64,000 nt of DNA from Polyangium spumosum (GCF_009649845.1 NZ_WJIE01000006.1:1-64000); one strand, 5' to 3'; shown: positions 1-9,058, numbered from the stretch's first letter. Translations and numbers: made by a program. Notes: generated by a model not told the origin, from the letters alone.

Positions 1-204
1 CGCGCCGCCTGCGCCGCCCGCGCCGCCCGCGCCGCCCGCGCCGCCGCTGCCGCCCGCGCCGCCGCTGCCGGTGTTTTCGTTCGTCCCCCCGCATCCGACG
101 AGAGCCACGAGCGGCGCGGCGCACAGGGCCGAGCCAATGCCGCGCAGAACGGACCTCCGCGTCAAGGGTTCCCGGGAGCGGTCCTTCTTCGAGTGCTTGG
201 ACAT
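1..204 (-). CDS. Tat-exported lipoprotein, N-terminal part (truncated by window edge)
   Basis: Only the first 68 codons are present; the gene runs off the left edge. Read on the minus strand from ATG at 204, it has a basic N-terminus, twin arginines at residues 16-17 (TRRSVLRG), a hydrophobic segment and a lipobox ending at Cys38 (ALVGC). This looks like a Tat signal peptide with lipidation. From about residue 47 it becomes a Gly/Ala/Ser linker (repeats of GGAGG), which produces the GCC-rich sequence at the start of the window. Such linkers follow the lipid anchor in many myxobacterial surface enzymes, for example intradiol dioxygenase-like proteins. The functional domain lies outside the window, so no function is assigned. 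It is divergent from the response regulator gene at 297. Confidence 0.75.
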   Translation of the reverse strand, partial: MSKHSKKDRSREPLTRRSVLRGIGSALCAAPLVALVGCGGTNENTGSGGAGGSGGAGGAGGAGGAGGA

Positions 205-296
205 GGGTGTTCCTCCTGCCCTCGTTGGTAGATCCGAAATCTTACGAATTCCTTACGTCGCGGGACACGCCCTCCGTCCTCGGCTACGCTGAGAGG

Positions 297-968
297 ATGA
301 GCAAGAGGTTGCTCGTCATCGAGGATGATCAAGAGCTCGGCGCGCAGATCGTCAAGCGCCTCCGCGACGCCGGCTACGAGCCGACCTGGTGGAAGGAAGG
401 GCGGCGTTTGTCCCGAGAGACCTTGCCCGACGTCGACCTCGTCATCCTGGATTTGATGCTGCCCGGCACGTACGGAATGGATGTCCTCAAGGACCTGCGT
501 GGCCTCTCCGAGGTGCCGGTGCTCGTGCTCAGCGCGCGCAACGATACGGCGGACAAGGTCCGCGCGCTCCGGCTCGGCGCCGACGACTACATGACGAAAC
601 CCTTCTGGCCCGAGGAGCTCGTCGAGCGCGTGCGCGCGCGCCTCCGGAGGCCGACGCTCGGGCGCGAGGATGCGGTCGAGGTCGGGTCGCTGCGTATCGA
701 TCGCGTGCGGCGCGAGGTGCTCGTGCGCGGCGAGCGCGCCCCGCTCACGCGCCTCGAGTTCGAATTGCTCGCGGCGCTCGCCGAGCGGCCGGGCGAACCC
801 ATGACGCGGAGCGCGCTCGCCGAGCGCGTGCTCGACCCCGAGCGCGACGGGACCGAGCGGACGCTCGACGTGCACGTCTCCCGGTTACGCAAGAAGCTCG
901 GGCGCGGGGCGTTCGTCGAGACCGTCTGGGGGATCGGTTATCGGCTCGGCGACGGGCGCGAGCAATGA
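297..968 (+). CDS. OmpR/PhoB-family response regulator
   Basis: A 223-residue DNA-binding response regulator. The N-terminal receiver has the acidic pair D10/D11 (VIEDDQ), phospho-acceptor D52 (VILDLMLPG) and the conserved lysine K101 (YMTKPF). A winged-helix output domain of the OmpR type follows, about residues 125-220, ending in the typical GIGYRL motif. The ATG at 297 was chosen because it begins exactly at the receiver (MSKRLLVIEDD); upstream in-frame codons add nothing family-like. Its stop overlaps the start of the histidine kinase gene (ATGA, 965-968), so the two are almost certainly co-transcribed and form a cognate pair. The signal and target genes cannot be inferred. Confidence 0.93.
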   Translation: MSKRLLVIEDDQELGAQIVKRLRDAGYEPTWWKEGRRLSRETLPDVDLVILDLMLPGTYGMDVLKDLRGLSEVPVLVLSARNDTADKVRALRLGADDYMTKPFWPEELVERVRARLRRPTLGREDAVEVGSLRIDRVRREVLVRGERAPLTRLEFELLAALAERPGEPMTRSALAERVLDPERDGTERTLDVHVSRLRKKLGRGAFVETVWGIGYRLGDGREQ

Positions 969-2422
969 AGCTGCGCGCGCGACTCGCGGTCGCGACCATT
1001 GCAGCGACGTTGCCCCTGACGTTCGCGCTCTTCTGGTACGACGCGGCGGCGAGGCACCACGCCGCGGAGCAGAACCTCACGACGTTCGTCCTCGGACAGA
1101 TGCCCGCCGCGCGCGAGGCGTGCGAGGCGGCTCCCGCGTCGTTCGGGGGCGAGCTCCACCCAGTTCGGCCCCCGGGCCCGCCGCGCGGCCACGGCCCGCC
1201 GCCCGGAAAACCTCCACCTCCGCCAGGACGGCCGCCGCCTCGGCCGCGCGGCGCGAAGCCCGCGGTCGTCTTCGCGTACGATGAAAACCTCCAATCGGAG
1301 AACCCGGGCGCGCCCGCCGTCCCCGAATCCCTCGCGCGGGCCCTCCAGGGGCAAGACGTCGCCGTCGCTTCGTACGTGTTTCCGGGGCCGTCGGTCGAGA
1401 TCCTCGCGCGAATGCCCTGGAGCACGGGCCCGTGCGCGGTCGTGCTGGCGCGCGGGACGACCGATCCGAGCTGGGGCGCCGTCCTGCCCGAATCGAACCT
1501 GTGGCTCCTGCCCACGGCCGGCGTCTTCGCGGCGATGCTGCTCGCCATGGGCCCGGTGATCCGGCGTATTCGCAAGCTCACCGAGGCGGTGGAGCGCTCG
1601 GCCAAGGCGACGTACGCGGACGCCGTCGAGGTCGAGGGCGACGACGAGATCGGCGTGCTCGCGCGGGCCTTCAATGCCGCCGGCCGCGAGATCCGCGCGC
1701 AGCTCGAGGAGAAGGACCGGCGGGAGCAGGCGCTCCGCCATTTCCTGGCAAACACGACGCACGACGTGATGATCCCGCTCACCGTGCTGCAAGGCCACCT
1801 CGCGACATTACGCGAGGGCGCGTCCGAGGGAAAACCCGTCGACGTCGGCGCGCTCGTCTCGGCGATGGACGAGGCGCATTACATGGCCTCGCTCGTCCAC
1901 AACCTCGCGGTCACGGCCCGGCTCGAAGCGGCGGTCGTGCACCTGCAGCCCATCGAGGTGGAGCTCGACGCGCTCGTGAAGCGGGTCGCCCTCCGCCACA
2001 AGCCCATTGCGAGACAGCTCGGGGTGTCGATCGAGGCCGCCGTGCCCGCGGAGCCAGTCCATGTCTCGGCCGACGTGACGCTCCTCGAACAGGCGATCAG
2101 CAACGTCACCTACAATGCCGTTCGTTACAATCGCCCCGGCGGTCACGTCGCCGTCATTCTGGAGCGCGTCGCGAAGGCGGCTTTCCGTTTGCGGGTGATC
2201 GACGACGGCCCCGGCATCCCCGAGGCCGAGCTCGCGCGGCTCGCGGAGCGTGGCTTTCGGGGCAACGAGGCGCGCACGCGCGCGCCGGACGGGCAAGGGC
2301 TCGGCCTGCACATCACCCACCGCGCCGCGGAGCTCCACGGCTTCCGCCTGACGCTCCGTCCGTCCGAATACGGCGGCCTCGAGGTCGAGCTCGAAGGGAG
2401 CCTGGGCGCTCCGCACGGATAA
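965..2422 (+). CDS. Membrane sensor histidine kinase
   Basis: A 485-residue sensor kinase, partner of the preceding regulator by a 4-bp overlap. A first TM helix lies at residues 8-26. A short extracytoplasmic domain follows with a striking Pro/Gly/Arg-rich stretch at about residues 65-100 (PPGPPRG, PPPPPGRPP). A second TM helix (LLPTAGVFAAMLLAMG) leads into a HAMP linker, then the dimerisation/phospho-acceptor domain with H266 (ANTTHDVMIPLT). The ATPase domain has N box (NVTYNAVRYN), G1 (DDGPGIPE) and G2 (GQGLGLHI) motifs. The H-box has Val-Met-Ile where SHELRTPL is usual, so it is somewhat divergent but retains the His. The proline-rich sensor is unusual; its stimulus is unknown. Confidence 0.92.
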   Translation: MKLRARLAVATIAATLPLTFALFWYDAAARHHAAEQNLTTFVLGQMPAAREACEAAPASFGGELHPVRPPGPPRGHGPPPGKPPPPPGRPPPRPRGAKPAVVFAYDENLQSENPGAPAVPESLARALQGQDVAVASYVFPGPSVEILARMPWSTGPCAVVLARGTTDPSWGAVLPESNLWLLPTAGVFAAMLLAMGPVIRRIRKLTEAVERSAKATYADAVEVEGDDEIGVLARAFNAAGREIRAQLEEKDRREQALRHFLANTTHDVMIPLTVLQGHLATLREGASEGKPVDVGALVSAMDEAHYMASLVHNLAVTARLEAAVVHLQPIEVELDALVKRVALRHKPIARQLGVSIEAAVPAEPVHVSADVTLLEQAISNVTYNAVRYNRPGGHVAVILERVAKAAFRLRVIDDGPGIPEAELARLAERGFRGNEARTRAPDGQGLGLHITHRAAELHGFRLTLRPSEYGGLEVELEGSLGAPHG

Positions 2423-2583
2423 GATTTTATACAGCCGTCTACGGTTTGTTGGCGAGCTCCTCCGCTGCGCGGCCGGATCCCCGAACATGCGCGCGAAGGC
2501 TCGCGTTTTCTGGCCGCGCGAGGCGCTGGCACGCCCGCTGCAATGGCTCCTCCCCGAGCACCCCTCCTCGCGAGGGCGGCTCC

Positions 2584-2676
2584 CCCGAGCCCCGGGCAGT
2601 GAAGGCTGCGGTTTCTTCGATTCCAACGAAACCAACCCGCAGCCAGCGGTCCTCCCGGGCTCCTCGGGCGTTTTTT
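2584..2676 (+). ncRNA. Candidate small structured RNA upstream of the Ro60 gene (Y RNA-like?)
   Basis: In the 300-bp gap before the Ro60 homologue, the sequence can fold as one long interrupted hairpin. CCCGAG and CCCCGGG (2584-2597) face CCCGGG and CTCGGG (2654-2669), with an asymmetric internal loop. An inner stem pairs GGCTGCGG (2604-2611) with CCGCAGCC (2637-2644) and encloses GGTTTC/GAAACC. Its loop contains TTCGATTCC, which resembles a tRNA T-loop. Six T residues follow at 2671-2676. Bacterial Ro proteins bind Y RNAs usually encoded next to them, and many of these carry tRNA-like modules, so the position fits. The structure could also just be a compound terminator. I see nothing definite in 2423-2583. 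Confidence 0.3.
2654..2676 (+). terminator. Rho-independent terminator-like hairpin with T6
   Basis: A GC-rich stem of CCCG/CGGG around GGCTCCT is followed by CG and six consecutive T residues at 2671-2676, a rare run in DNA of this GC content. It ends 46 bp before the Ro60 start, so it would stop transcripts from the two-component genes or from the candidate small RNA before the next gene. Confidence 0.5.
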
Positions 2677-2722
2677 CGATCCGCGCGGCGCGCTCGCCTC
2701 GCGGGGAACCGGTAGGTTCGTC

Positions 2723-4354
2723 ATGGCGTTTTTCAGCTTCATCAAGAAGGAGAAGGCTCGCGCGAACACGGCGGCGCAGACGCCCCCGGCCTCGGGCCAC
2801 CTGAACTTCATGGGCGGCGTGTCGTACGACCCGTCGTCGCCGATCCTGCGCCTCCGCCTCGCGGCGTCGACGTGTTTCTTCGGCGAGCCCATGTATTACC
2901 ACCGTGACGAGAAGGACGCGCGTCCCGTCAAGGCCGCCGCGAATCCGTGCCGGCTCTCGAATGAGCAGGTCCATTACCTGCGCAAGACGCTCGACGCGGT
3001 CGATCCGCAGGCGTGGCGCAAGATGTCGCCCGCGGAGCTCATCGAGAGCGCGATCGACGAGGCGCTCGATCACGACGCCGAGGCGACGCTCGAGGAGGCG
3101 GCGCGGCTCCGGAACGAGGAGCACATCCGCACGACGCCGCAGGTCATCCTCGTGCGCGCGGCGAACCACCACGCCGTGAAGGGCACGGGCCTCGTGCGCA
3201 AGTACGCGCCGCGGATCATCAAGCGCGCGGACGAGCCGGCGGTGGGTTTGTCGTACCAGATGTTCCGTTATGGCAAGCCGATCCCGAACGCGCTGAAGAA
3301 GGCGTGGCGCGACGCGCTCGCGCGCTTCGACGCGTACGGGCTCGCGAAGTACCGGCTCGAGGGCCACGCGGCGAAGACCGTCGACGTCGTGAACCTCGTG
3401 CACCCGAAGAGTGAGGCGGTCCATTCGCTCGTGAAGGGCGAGGCGAAGAACACGGGCCGCACGTGGGAGGCGATCGTGAGCGCGCGCGGCTCGAACCGAA
3501 CGGCGTGGAAGAAGGCGATGGCGGTCATGGGCCACATGGCGATGCTGCGCAACCTTCGCAACATGCTGGCGGCGGGTATCAAGACCGACGAGATCATCCC
3601 GCGCCTCGTCGCGGGCGCGAAGGATGGCAAGCAATTGCCTTTCCGTTACTTCTCGGCCTACAAGGCCGTGGAGGACAAGGCGCCGGGGGCGCTGCTCGAC
3701 GCGATCGAGAAGTGCCTGGTCGGTTCGCTCGGTGAATTGCCGTATTTCCGCGGCCGCGTGATGGCGCTCGCGGACAACAGCGGCTCGGCGCAGGGGACGA
3801 CGACGAGCGCGATGGGCACGATGAAGGTCTCGACGATCGGCAACCTGACGGGCGTGCTCGCGGGTATGCGGGCGGACGAGGGCCACCTCGGCGTGTTCGG
3901 TGATTCGCTGGAGACGCTCGCGGTCCGCAAGGGCGCGTCGATCTTCGACCAGTTGAAGAAGGCCGAGGAGCTCGCGAAGCGCATCGGTACGTCGACGGAG
4001 AATGGTATCTGGATCTTCTTCGACCGGGCGATCCGGATGAAGGAGCACTGGGACACGATCTTCGTGATGAGCGACATGCAGGCGGGCCACGGCGGCCTGT
4101 ACGGGACGAACAAGACGCAGTACCGCGAATACGGCTGGGGCGCGGGTGGGCAATACATCGACGTGGCGAAGCTCGTGTCGACGTATCGCAAGCGCGTGAA
4201 CCCGGACGTGAAGGTGTTCCTGGTGCAGATCGCGGGCTACAAGGACACGCTCGTGCCGGAGTTCTACGACCGTACGTACATCCTCGGCGGCTGGGGCGAG
4301 GGCCTGCTCCGCTTCGCGGCCGAGATGGAGAAGGCCGCCGAGCAGGCGGCGTGA
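2723..4354 (+). CDS. rsr: TROVE-domain RNA-binding protein (Ro60/Rsr homologue)
   Basis: A 543-residue homologue of the 60-kDa SS-A/Ro autoantigen. Family members form a HEAT-repeat ring that binds misfolded RNA ends and Y RNAs, and in Deinococcus and Salmonella tether PNPase for RNA decay or rRNA maturation. Residues about 50-340 form the helical TROVE domain (LSNEQVHYLRKTL, AELIESAIDEALDHDAE). The C-terminal VWA-like domain has a MIDAS motif at D351 (DNSGS), and later MSDMQAGHGG. The start is the only ATG just before MAFFSFIKKE; TAGGTT at 2713-2718 suggests a very short leader. A strong terminator follows at 4359. The length matches the family. Confidence 0.9.
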   Translation: MAFFSFIKKEKARANTAAQTPPASGHLNFMGGVSYDPSSPILRLRLAASTCFFGEPMYYHRDEKDARPVKAAANPCRLSNEQVHYLRKTLDAVDPQAWRKMSPAELIESAIDEALDHDAEATLEEAARLRNEEHIRTTPQVILVRAANHHAVKGTGLVRKYAPRIIKRADEPAVGLSYQMFRYGKPIPNALKKAWRDALARFDAYGLAKYRLEGHAAKTVDVVNLVHPKSEAVHSLVKGEAKNTGRTWEAIVSARGSNRTAWKKAMAVMGHMAMLRNLRNMLAAGIKTDEIIPRLVAGAKDGKQLPFRYFSAYKAVEDKAPGALLDAIEKCLVGSLGELPYFRGRVMALADNSGSAQGTTTSAMGTMKVSTIGNLTGVLAGMRADEGHLGVFGDSLETLAVRKGASIFDQLKKAEELAKRIGTSTENGIWIFFDRAIRMKEHWDTIFVMSDMQAGHGGLYGTNKTQYREYGWGAGGQYIDVAKLVSTYRKRVNPDVKVFLVQIAGYKDTLVPEFYDRTYILGGWGEGLLRFAAEMEKAAEQAA

Positions 4355-4358
4355 TCGA

Positions 4359-4400
4359 GGGGGCGGGGCGCGCCGGATGCCCCGCCCCCCGATTGTTTTT
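4359..4400 (+). terminator. Terminator between convergent genes
   Basis: An 11-bp near-perfect stem pairs GGGGGCGGGGC (4359-4369) with GCCCCGCCCCC (4379-4389), followed by GATTG and T5 at 4396-4400. It lies 4 bp after the stop of the Ro60 gene and just before the stop of the convergent lipoprotein gene. The T-run suits termination of the plus-strand transcript. Confidence 0.75.
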
Positions 4401-4403
4401 GCG

Positions 4404-5708
4404 TCACTCCTCGCAGCGCGTCTCCTCCATGGAGGCGCATTTGCCGCCGGTGCAGACGAGCGAGGCGCAGGCGAGGGTCAATCCGTCGACGGGGCAAGGT
4501 TCGCCCGCGGCCGCGGGGAGCACGCAGGTATACCCGGCGAGGATGTCACAAAGGCCCTCGGCGCAGGCAAACGGGGTGACATTCGCGAGCATGAGCGCTT
4601 CGCAGCTCTCGCCGAGCCCGGGCGCCGGCAGGCAGCGTTTCTCCGTGCAATTCTCGTTATCGCAGGTGCAGGCCGTGCCAAGCGGGCAGGAGCCGCTCTC
4701 CACGCAGCTCTGTCCCTCTTCGAGGAGAGGGAGCTCCGCGGCGATCGGCTCCTCCCCCGCGCATGTCCCGTCGACACATTCGAGCGGGTGCTGGCAAGCG
4801 CCGAACGAACCGCCGCACGCCGCGCCGAGGCCCCCGCGCGCCGCGCAGCGCCCCTCGTCGTCGAAATTGCAGAAGAGGCCGTCCGCGCAATCGAAGGCCA
4901 TGTTGCAAGGCTCGCCCTCGGCGCGCGCGGGCCGGCAGGCGTAATCGGCTTCGCTCGCGCAGGAGGCCGGATCCTCGCAGAGGCACGCCGCGCCCTCGCC
5001 GCACGCGCGTGGGCTCTTGCCGGCGCACGAAGCGCCCGCGTCGAGGTCGGCCACGCAGACGAAATTGTCGCAATGAGCGCCCGCGACACAAGGCTCGTCG
5101 CCGAGGTTCGAGAAATCGAGCTGCGTCTCATCACAGGCCTCGCCGACCTGCGCGCGGGCCTCGCAGGTGCCGTTCGAGGCGCAAAATGCGTCGGGGCCGC
5201 AGGAGCCCTCGGTGCAACGCTCGGGCGCGCGCGTGCAGGTGCCCGGGCAGGTGTCGCCCTCGAACACGCAGGCGAGGCCCGCCTCGCAATCGGAGACGGC
5301 GCCGCCGCGGCAGCTCTCGCCCTCGCCCCGCGTGCCGACGAGGTAATGCTCGCAGGAGGGATCGATGGAGAGCCCCTGCGCGGCGAGCGCCCCGCAGCTC
5401 GCGGCCTCGATCGCCGCCTCGCAAGCCTCGACGGCGCCAGCGTCGACCACGACGTCGGGCGAGGCGAGCACATCGACGACCGATTCGCAGCGCTGCGCTT
5501 CGAGGCAAGCGTCGACGTCGCCCGGGGTGTTGTTGAGGATCGGATGGCCGCAGGCGACCTGCTTCTCGCAGGCCGCGCGCATGAGGCCGCAGACGAGCGC
5601 CACCGGTTCGTTAGGTTTGTCGGGGTCATTGCGCGGGTCCGTGGGCGCCGGATCGGAGCAAGCGGGCAGGAGCGACGCGACGAAAAGGAAAGCAAGAATG
5701 GATCGCAT
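4404..5708 (-). CDS. Cysteine-rich secreted lipoprotein
   Basis: A 434-residue protein with a lipoprotein signal peptide (MRSILAFLFVASLLPACSD; lipid Cys at residue 17). It then has dozens of cysteines in short repeats such as GESCRGGA, CEAGLACV, GEPCNMAFDCADGLFC and LGTACTCDNENC. This Dickkopf/EGF-like pattern recurs in many myxobacterial surface lipoproteins of unknown role. The N-terminal part (residues about 40-130) has four regularly spaced Cys pairs typical of these families. A GGAG ribosome-binding site lies upstream of the ATG. It is convergent with the Ro60 gene and divergent from the VWA gene; the 265-bp upstream gap contains no gene that I can support. Function unknown. Confidence 0.82.
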   Translation of the reverse strand: MRSILAFLFVASLLPACSDPAPTDPRNDPDKPNEPVALVCGLMRAACEKQVACGHPILNNTPGDVDACLEAQRCESVVDVLASPDVVVDAGAVEACEAAIEAASCGALAAQGLSIDPSCEHYLVGTRGEGESCRGGAVSDCEAGLACVFEGDTCPGTCTRAPERCTEGSCGPDAFCASNGTCEARAQVGEACDETQLDFSNLGDEPCVAGAHCDNFVCVADLDAGASCAGKSPRACGEGAACLCEDPASCASEADYACRPARAEGEPCNMAFDCADGLFCNFDDEGRCAARGGLGAACGGSFGACQHPLECVDGTCAGEEPIAAELPLLEEGQSCVESGSCPLGTACTCDNENCTEKRCLPAPGLGESCEALMLANVTPFACAEGLCDILAGYTCVLPAAAGEPCPVDGLTLACASLVCTGGKCASMEETRCEE

Positions 5709-5973
5709 GAGTTTTACTCCGCAAGCGGGTTCGTCGGCGCCTCTCGCAAGGGCAATGCCAGCGGTATTTGATGGTGCGGCTTCACAACGGGAGGCTCGGT
5801 TGCGCCAGGGCTGCTCGACTTGCGCAGGAGCGGCGCGCCGTCTCGTTCACAGTGCCCGGCCCCGGGCCCGCCGCCCCGGACGCCGTTCGCCGCGATCTGC
5901 ACGAGGGGCTGTAAGGTCGCCGCGAGGCGCGCCGTTTCCTCGGGCGAAACGCAAGCCCGGAGGAACTTCTGCC

Positions 5974-7725
5974 ATGTTGCGCTCCCGCCCCGTCGTCGCC
6001 CTCGTCGCGCTCGTCACCCTCGCCCAGACCCTCGCCGGCTGCAGCGCCGGCGCACCCTCCGCCGGAGGCGCGGCCGAGCCGAGGACCGCGGCGGCCGCGG
6101 AGGAGAGCTCCTACCCGCAGCAATACCCGGCGGCCGATACGGCCGCGGCGCCGGCCGAAGCCGAGGCCACGCCGATGGCGCAGCAGCCGTCGCGAGTGAC
6201 CGCGGCCCCGGGGGCCACCATGATGGCGCCGCCGCCGCCGCCGGTGATGCCCGTGCAATCGACGAAGAAGGCCGAGGCGAAGGTCGCCGTCGCCACGCAG
6301 AAGCCGGCGCCGCAGCCCGCGCCGATCGCGGTCGCGCCGCCCGAGCCGAAGGGCACCGAGGATTACAAGGATTACGGCGTGAACCCGGTCGTCGACCCGC
6401 AGAAGGACCGTCTCTCGACGTTCGCCATCGACGTGGATACGGCCTCGTATTCGATCGCGCGCCGCAAGATCATGGAGGGCACGCTCCCGCCGTTCGCCTC
6501 CGTCCGCGCCGAGGAGTTCCTGAACTACTTCGATTACGGCTACGAGGCGCCGAAGAGCGGCCCGTTCGCGGTCCACTTCGCCGCCGCGCCCTCGCCGTTC
6601 ACGAAGGGCCATCACCTCGTGCGGGTCGCCGTGCAGGGCAAACGCGTGCCGGAGAGCGCGCGCAAGCCCGTGCACCTCGTCTACCTCGTCGACACGAGCG
6701 GCTCGATGCATTCATCCGACAAGATCCCGCTCGCCAAGCAGAGCCTGAAGCTGCTCACGAGTTCGCTGAAGAAGGGCGATACGGTGGCGCTCTGCACGTA
6801 CGCCGGCAGCGTGCGCGAGGTGCTCGCGCCGACGGGCATCGAGGAGAAGGACAAGATCTTCCGGGCGATCGACGACCTCTCCGCGTCGGGATCGACGGCG
6901 ATGGCGAGCGGGATCGAGCTCGCGTACAAGCTCGCGGAGCGGACGCTCGTGAAGGGTCACGTCAATCGCGTCATCGTGCTCTCGGACGGCGACGCGAACG
7001 TGGGGCCGACCTCGCACGACCAGATCCTCGACATGATCGGCCGCTACAAGGACAAGGGCATCACGCTGAGCACGGTGGGCTTCGGCAGCGGCAATTACAA
7101 GGATACGATGATGGAGCGCCTCGCCGACAAGGGCGACGGAAACTACGCGTACATCGACAGCGAGGTGCAGGCGAAGCGCGTGTTCCAGGACCAGCTCTCG
7201 GGCATGCTGGAGGTGATCGCGCGGGACGTGAAGATCCAGGTGGAGTTCGATCCGAAGGTGGTGAAGGAGTACCGGCTCATCGGCTACGAGAACCGGGACA
7301 TCGCGGACAAGGATTTCCGCAATGACAAGGTCGACGCCGGCGAGATCGGCAACGGCCACGCGGTGACGGCGATCTACGACGTGGTCCTCAAGGACACGAA
7401 GGCCTCGCCGATCGTGCTTCGCCTCCGCCACAAGCAGCCGCTCTCGGGCGATACGGCGACGGAGAGCGCATTCAAGATGGATCCGTCCTCGATCGTGGCC
7501 TCGTTCGACGCGGCCGGCCGTGATTTCCGGTTCGCCGCGACGGTGGCGGCGTTCGCCGAGGTGCTGCGGCAGAGCCCGCACGCGCGGAATTGGTCGATGA
7601 AGGACATCGCGCGGCTCGCGGACCAGGCCGCGTCGACGCAATCGGATCAGCAGGAGTTCGTGAGCCTCGTGCACCGCGCCGAGCGGCTCGCGACGGGCAA
7701 TCGAGGGCCGTCCGTGGCGCGCTGA
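5974..7725 (+). CDS. VWA-domain lipoprotein, YfbK type
   Basis: A 583-residue exported protein. Residues 1-23 form a lipoprotein signal (MLRSRPVVALVALVTLAQ, then LAGC). A low-complexity Ala/Pro/Glu linker extends to about residue 125. A YfbK-type N-terminal region follows (STFAIDVDTASYSIARR, LNYFDYGYEAP), then a von Willebrand A domain with MIDAS motif from D240 (VDTSGSMHS) and a C-terminal DUF3520-like region (LRLRHKQPLSGD). Family members are anchored in the envelope; their ligand is unknown. The ATG at 5974 follows AGGAAC and begins the signal peptide. Upstream in-frame sequence lacks protein-like composition. Downstream lies a separate promoter for the phospholipase-like gene. Confidence 0.9.
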   Translation: MLRSRPVVALVALVTLAQTLAGCSAGAPSAGGAAEPRTAAAAEESSYPQQYPAADTAAAPAEAEATPMAQQPSRVTAAPGATMMAPPPPPVMPVQSTKKAEAKVAVATQKPAPQPAPIAVAPPEPKGTEDYKDYGVNPVVDPQKDRLSTFAIDVDTASYSIARRKIMEGTLPPFASVRAEEFLNYFDYGYEAPKSGPFAVHFAAAPSPFTKGHHLVRVAVQGKRVPESARKPVHLVYLVDTSGSMHSSDKIPLAKQSLKLLTSSLKKGDTVALCTYAGSVREVLAPTGIEEKDKIFRAIDDLSASGSTAMASGIELAYKLAERTLVKGHVNRVIVLSDGDANVGPTSHDQILDMIGRYKDKGITLSTVGFGSGNYKDTMMERLADKGDGNYAYIDSEVQAKRVFQDQLSGMLEVIARDVKIQVEFDPKVVKEYRLIGYENRDIADKDFRNDKVDAGEIGNGHAVTAIYDVVLKDTKASPIVLRLRHKQPLSGDTATESAFKMDPSSIVASFDAAGRDFRFAATVAAFAEVLRQSPHARNWSMKDIARLADQAASTQSDQQEFVSLVHRAERLATGNRGPSVAR

Positions 7726-7741
7726 AAAAGCACTCGGGCCC

Positions 7742-7770
7742 TCGACGAACGCCTCCGATTCTCCTACCCT
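7742..7770 (+). promoter_or_regulatory. Putative promoter for the phospholipase D-like gene
   Basis: TCGACG (7742-7747), 17-bp spacer, TACCCT (7765-7770); the start codon follows 12 nt later. The layout matches other promoters in this window. Confidence 0.4.
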
Positions 7771-7782
7771 GGCGCGGCCTCG

Positions 7783-9021
7783 ATGTCGCGCCTCGCCCTC
7801 CCCCTCGCCGCCTCGCTCCTCGCCCTCACGGGTTGTCCCCACGAACCGGCCCCGCAAACGCCCGCGCCCGCGCCGACGCAGCCGATCGCCGCGGCGCCGC
7901 CGATCGAGGTCGTCGAAACCCCGCCGGCAGAGACCACGCTCGACCACCCCGACGTTCCGAACGCCGCGGACGTGTGGCTCTCCATGATCCAGGGCGCGAA
8001 GCGCACCCTCGACATCGGCCACTTCTACGTCAGCAATGCGCCCGGGGGCAAACTCGAGCCGATCCTCGTGGCCATCGAACAGGCCGCGGCGCGCGGCGTG
8101 CGCGTGCGGCTCCTCGTCGACATGAAGTTTTACCTTCGATATCCCGAGTCCGTCGATCGGCTCGCCGCGCGCGGGGTCGCCGTCCGCAAGCTCGATTTGC
8201 GAGGGCGCGACGGCGTGCAACACGCGAAATACATGGTGGTCGACGGGTCGGACGCCTACGTCGGCAGCCAGAACATGGATTACCGCGCCCTCGAGCACAT
8301 CCAGGAGATCGGCGCGCGCGTGCGGGTCCCCGAGATCGCCGGGGCGCTGCTCCGGGTCTTCGAGCTCGATTGGCACGCGGCCGGCGGCGAGCCTTTTGGC
8401 GGCGCGACCAAACGATCCCTCGAGATCCCCGCGCGGGTCTCGCTCGGCGGCGAAGAGGTAAAGATCCTGCCTACGGCGAGCCCCAAGGATTTGCTGCCCG
8501 AAGGCGTGCCGTGGGAGCTGCCCGAGTTGCTTTCGCGGATCGACGGCGCCAAGCGCACGCTCGACGTCCAGGTCCTCACGTACCGCACGAAGACACGCGG
8601 CGGCGCGCCGTGGACCGAGCTCGACGACGCGCTCCGGCGGGCAGCCGAGCGGGGCGTGCGCGTGCGTTTGCTCGTCGCCGATTGGAGCAAACGCCCGGCC
8701 TCGCTCGAAGGGCTGCGGGAGCTCGCGCGCGTGGACGGTATTTCAATCCGGTTCATCGTGATCCCGCAGAGCTCGTCCGGCTTCATACCGTTCGCCCGCG
8801 TGGCCCACGCGAAATACATGGTCGTCGACGGCAAGAGCGCCTGGATCGGCACGAGCAACTGGGAGGGCGACTATTTCACGGTGAGCCGGAACGTCGGCCT
8901 CTTCATCGACGGCAAGGCGATCGCCGAGAAGCTCGCGCGGATCTTCGAGGACGGGTTCGGCGGCGCGTACACCGAGGTGCTCGATCCCGACCGCGCATAC
9001 GAGCCGCCGCGGCTCGAATGA
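7783..9021 (+). CDS. Phospholipase D-like lipoprotein
   Basis: A 412-residue protein with a lipoprotein signal (MSRLALPLAASLLALTGC) and two phospholipase D/nuclease HKD motifs: H147-A-K-Y-M-V-V-D (HAKYMVVDGSDAYVGS) and H342 (HAKYMVVDGKSAWIGTSN). In the family the two motifs join into one active site that cleaves phosphodiester bonds through a phospho-His intermediate. The layout, with two lobes of about 190 residues each, resembles PLD3/PLD4-like and bacterial PLD-like envelope proteins. The substrate, lipid or nucleic acid, cannot be told from sequence. The lipid anchor places it on the outer or inner membrane surface. The start is supported by the signal peptide and the nearby promoter. Confidence 0.9.
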   Translation: MSRLALPLAASLLALTGCPHEPAPQTPAPAPTQPIAAAPPIEVVETPPAETTLDHPDVPNAADVWLSMIQGAKRTLDIGHFYVSNAPGGKLEPILVAIEQAAARGVRVRLLVDMKFYLRYPESVDRLAARGVAVRKLDLRGRDGVQHAKYMVVDGSDAYVGSQNMDYRALEHIQEIGARVRVPEIAGALLRVFELDWHAAGGEPFGGATKRSLEIPARVSLGGEEVKILPTASPKDLLPEGVPWELPELLSRIDGAKRTLDVQVLTYRTKTRGGAPWTELDDALRRAAERGVRVRLLVADWSKRPASLEGLRELARVDGISIRFIVIPQSSSGFIPFARVAHAKYMVVDGKSAWIGTSNWEGDYFTVSRNVGLFIDGKAIAEKLARIFEDGFGGAYTEVLDPDRAYEPPRLE

Positions 9022-9058
9022 GATTGACTACCGGGGCGATCCTGTTTCTCATCTTCCC

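Noticed and set aside
1-66. Simple-sequence GCC repeat as non-coding satellite
   Set aside because: It is the Gly/Ala linker of the minus-strand lipoprotein in the correct frame.
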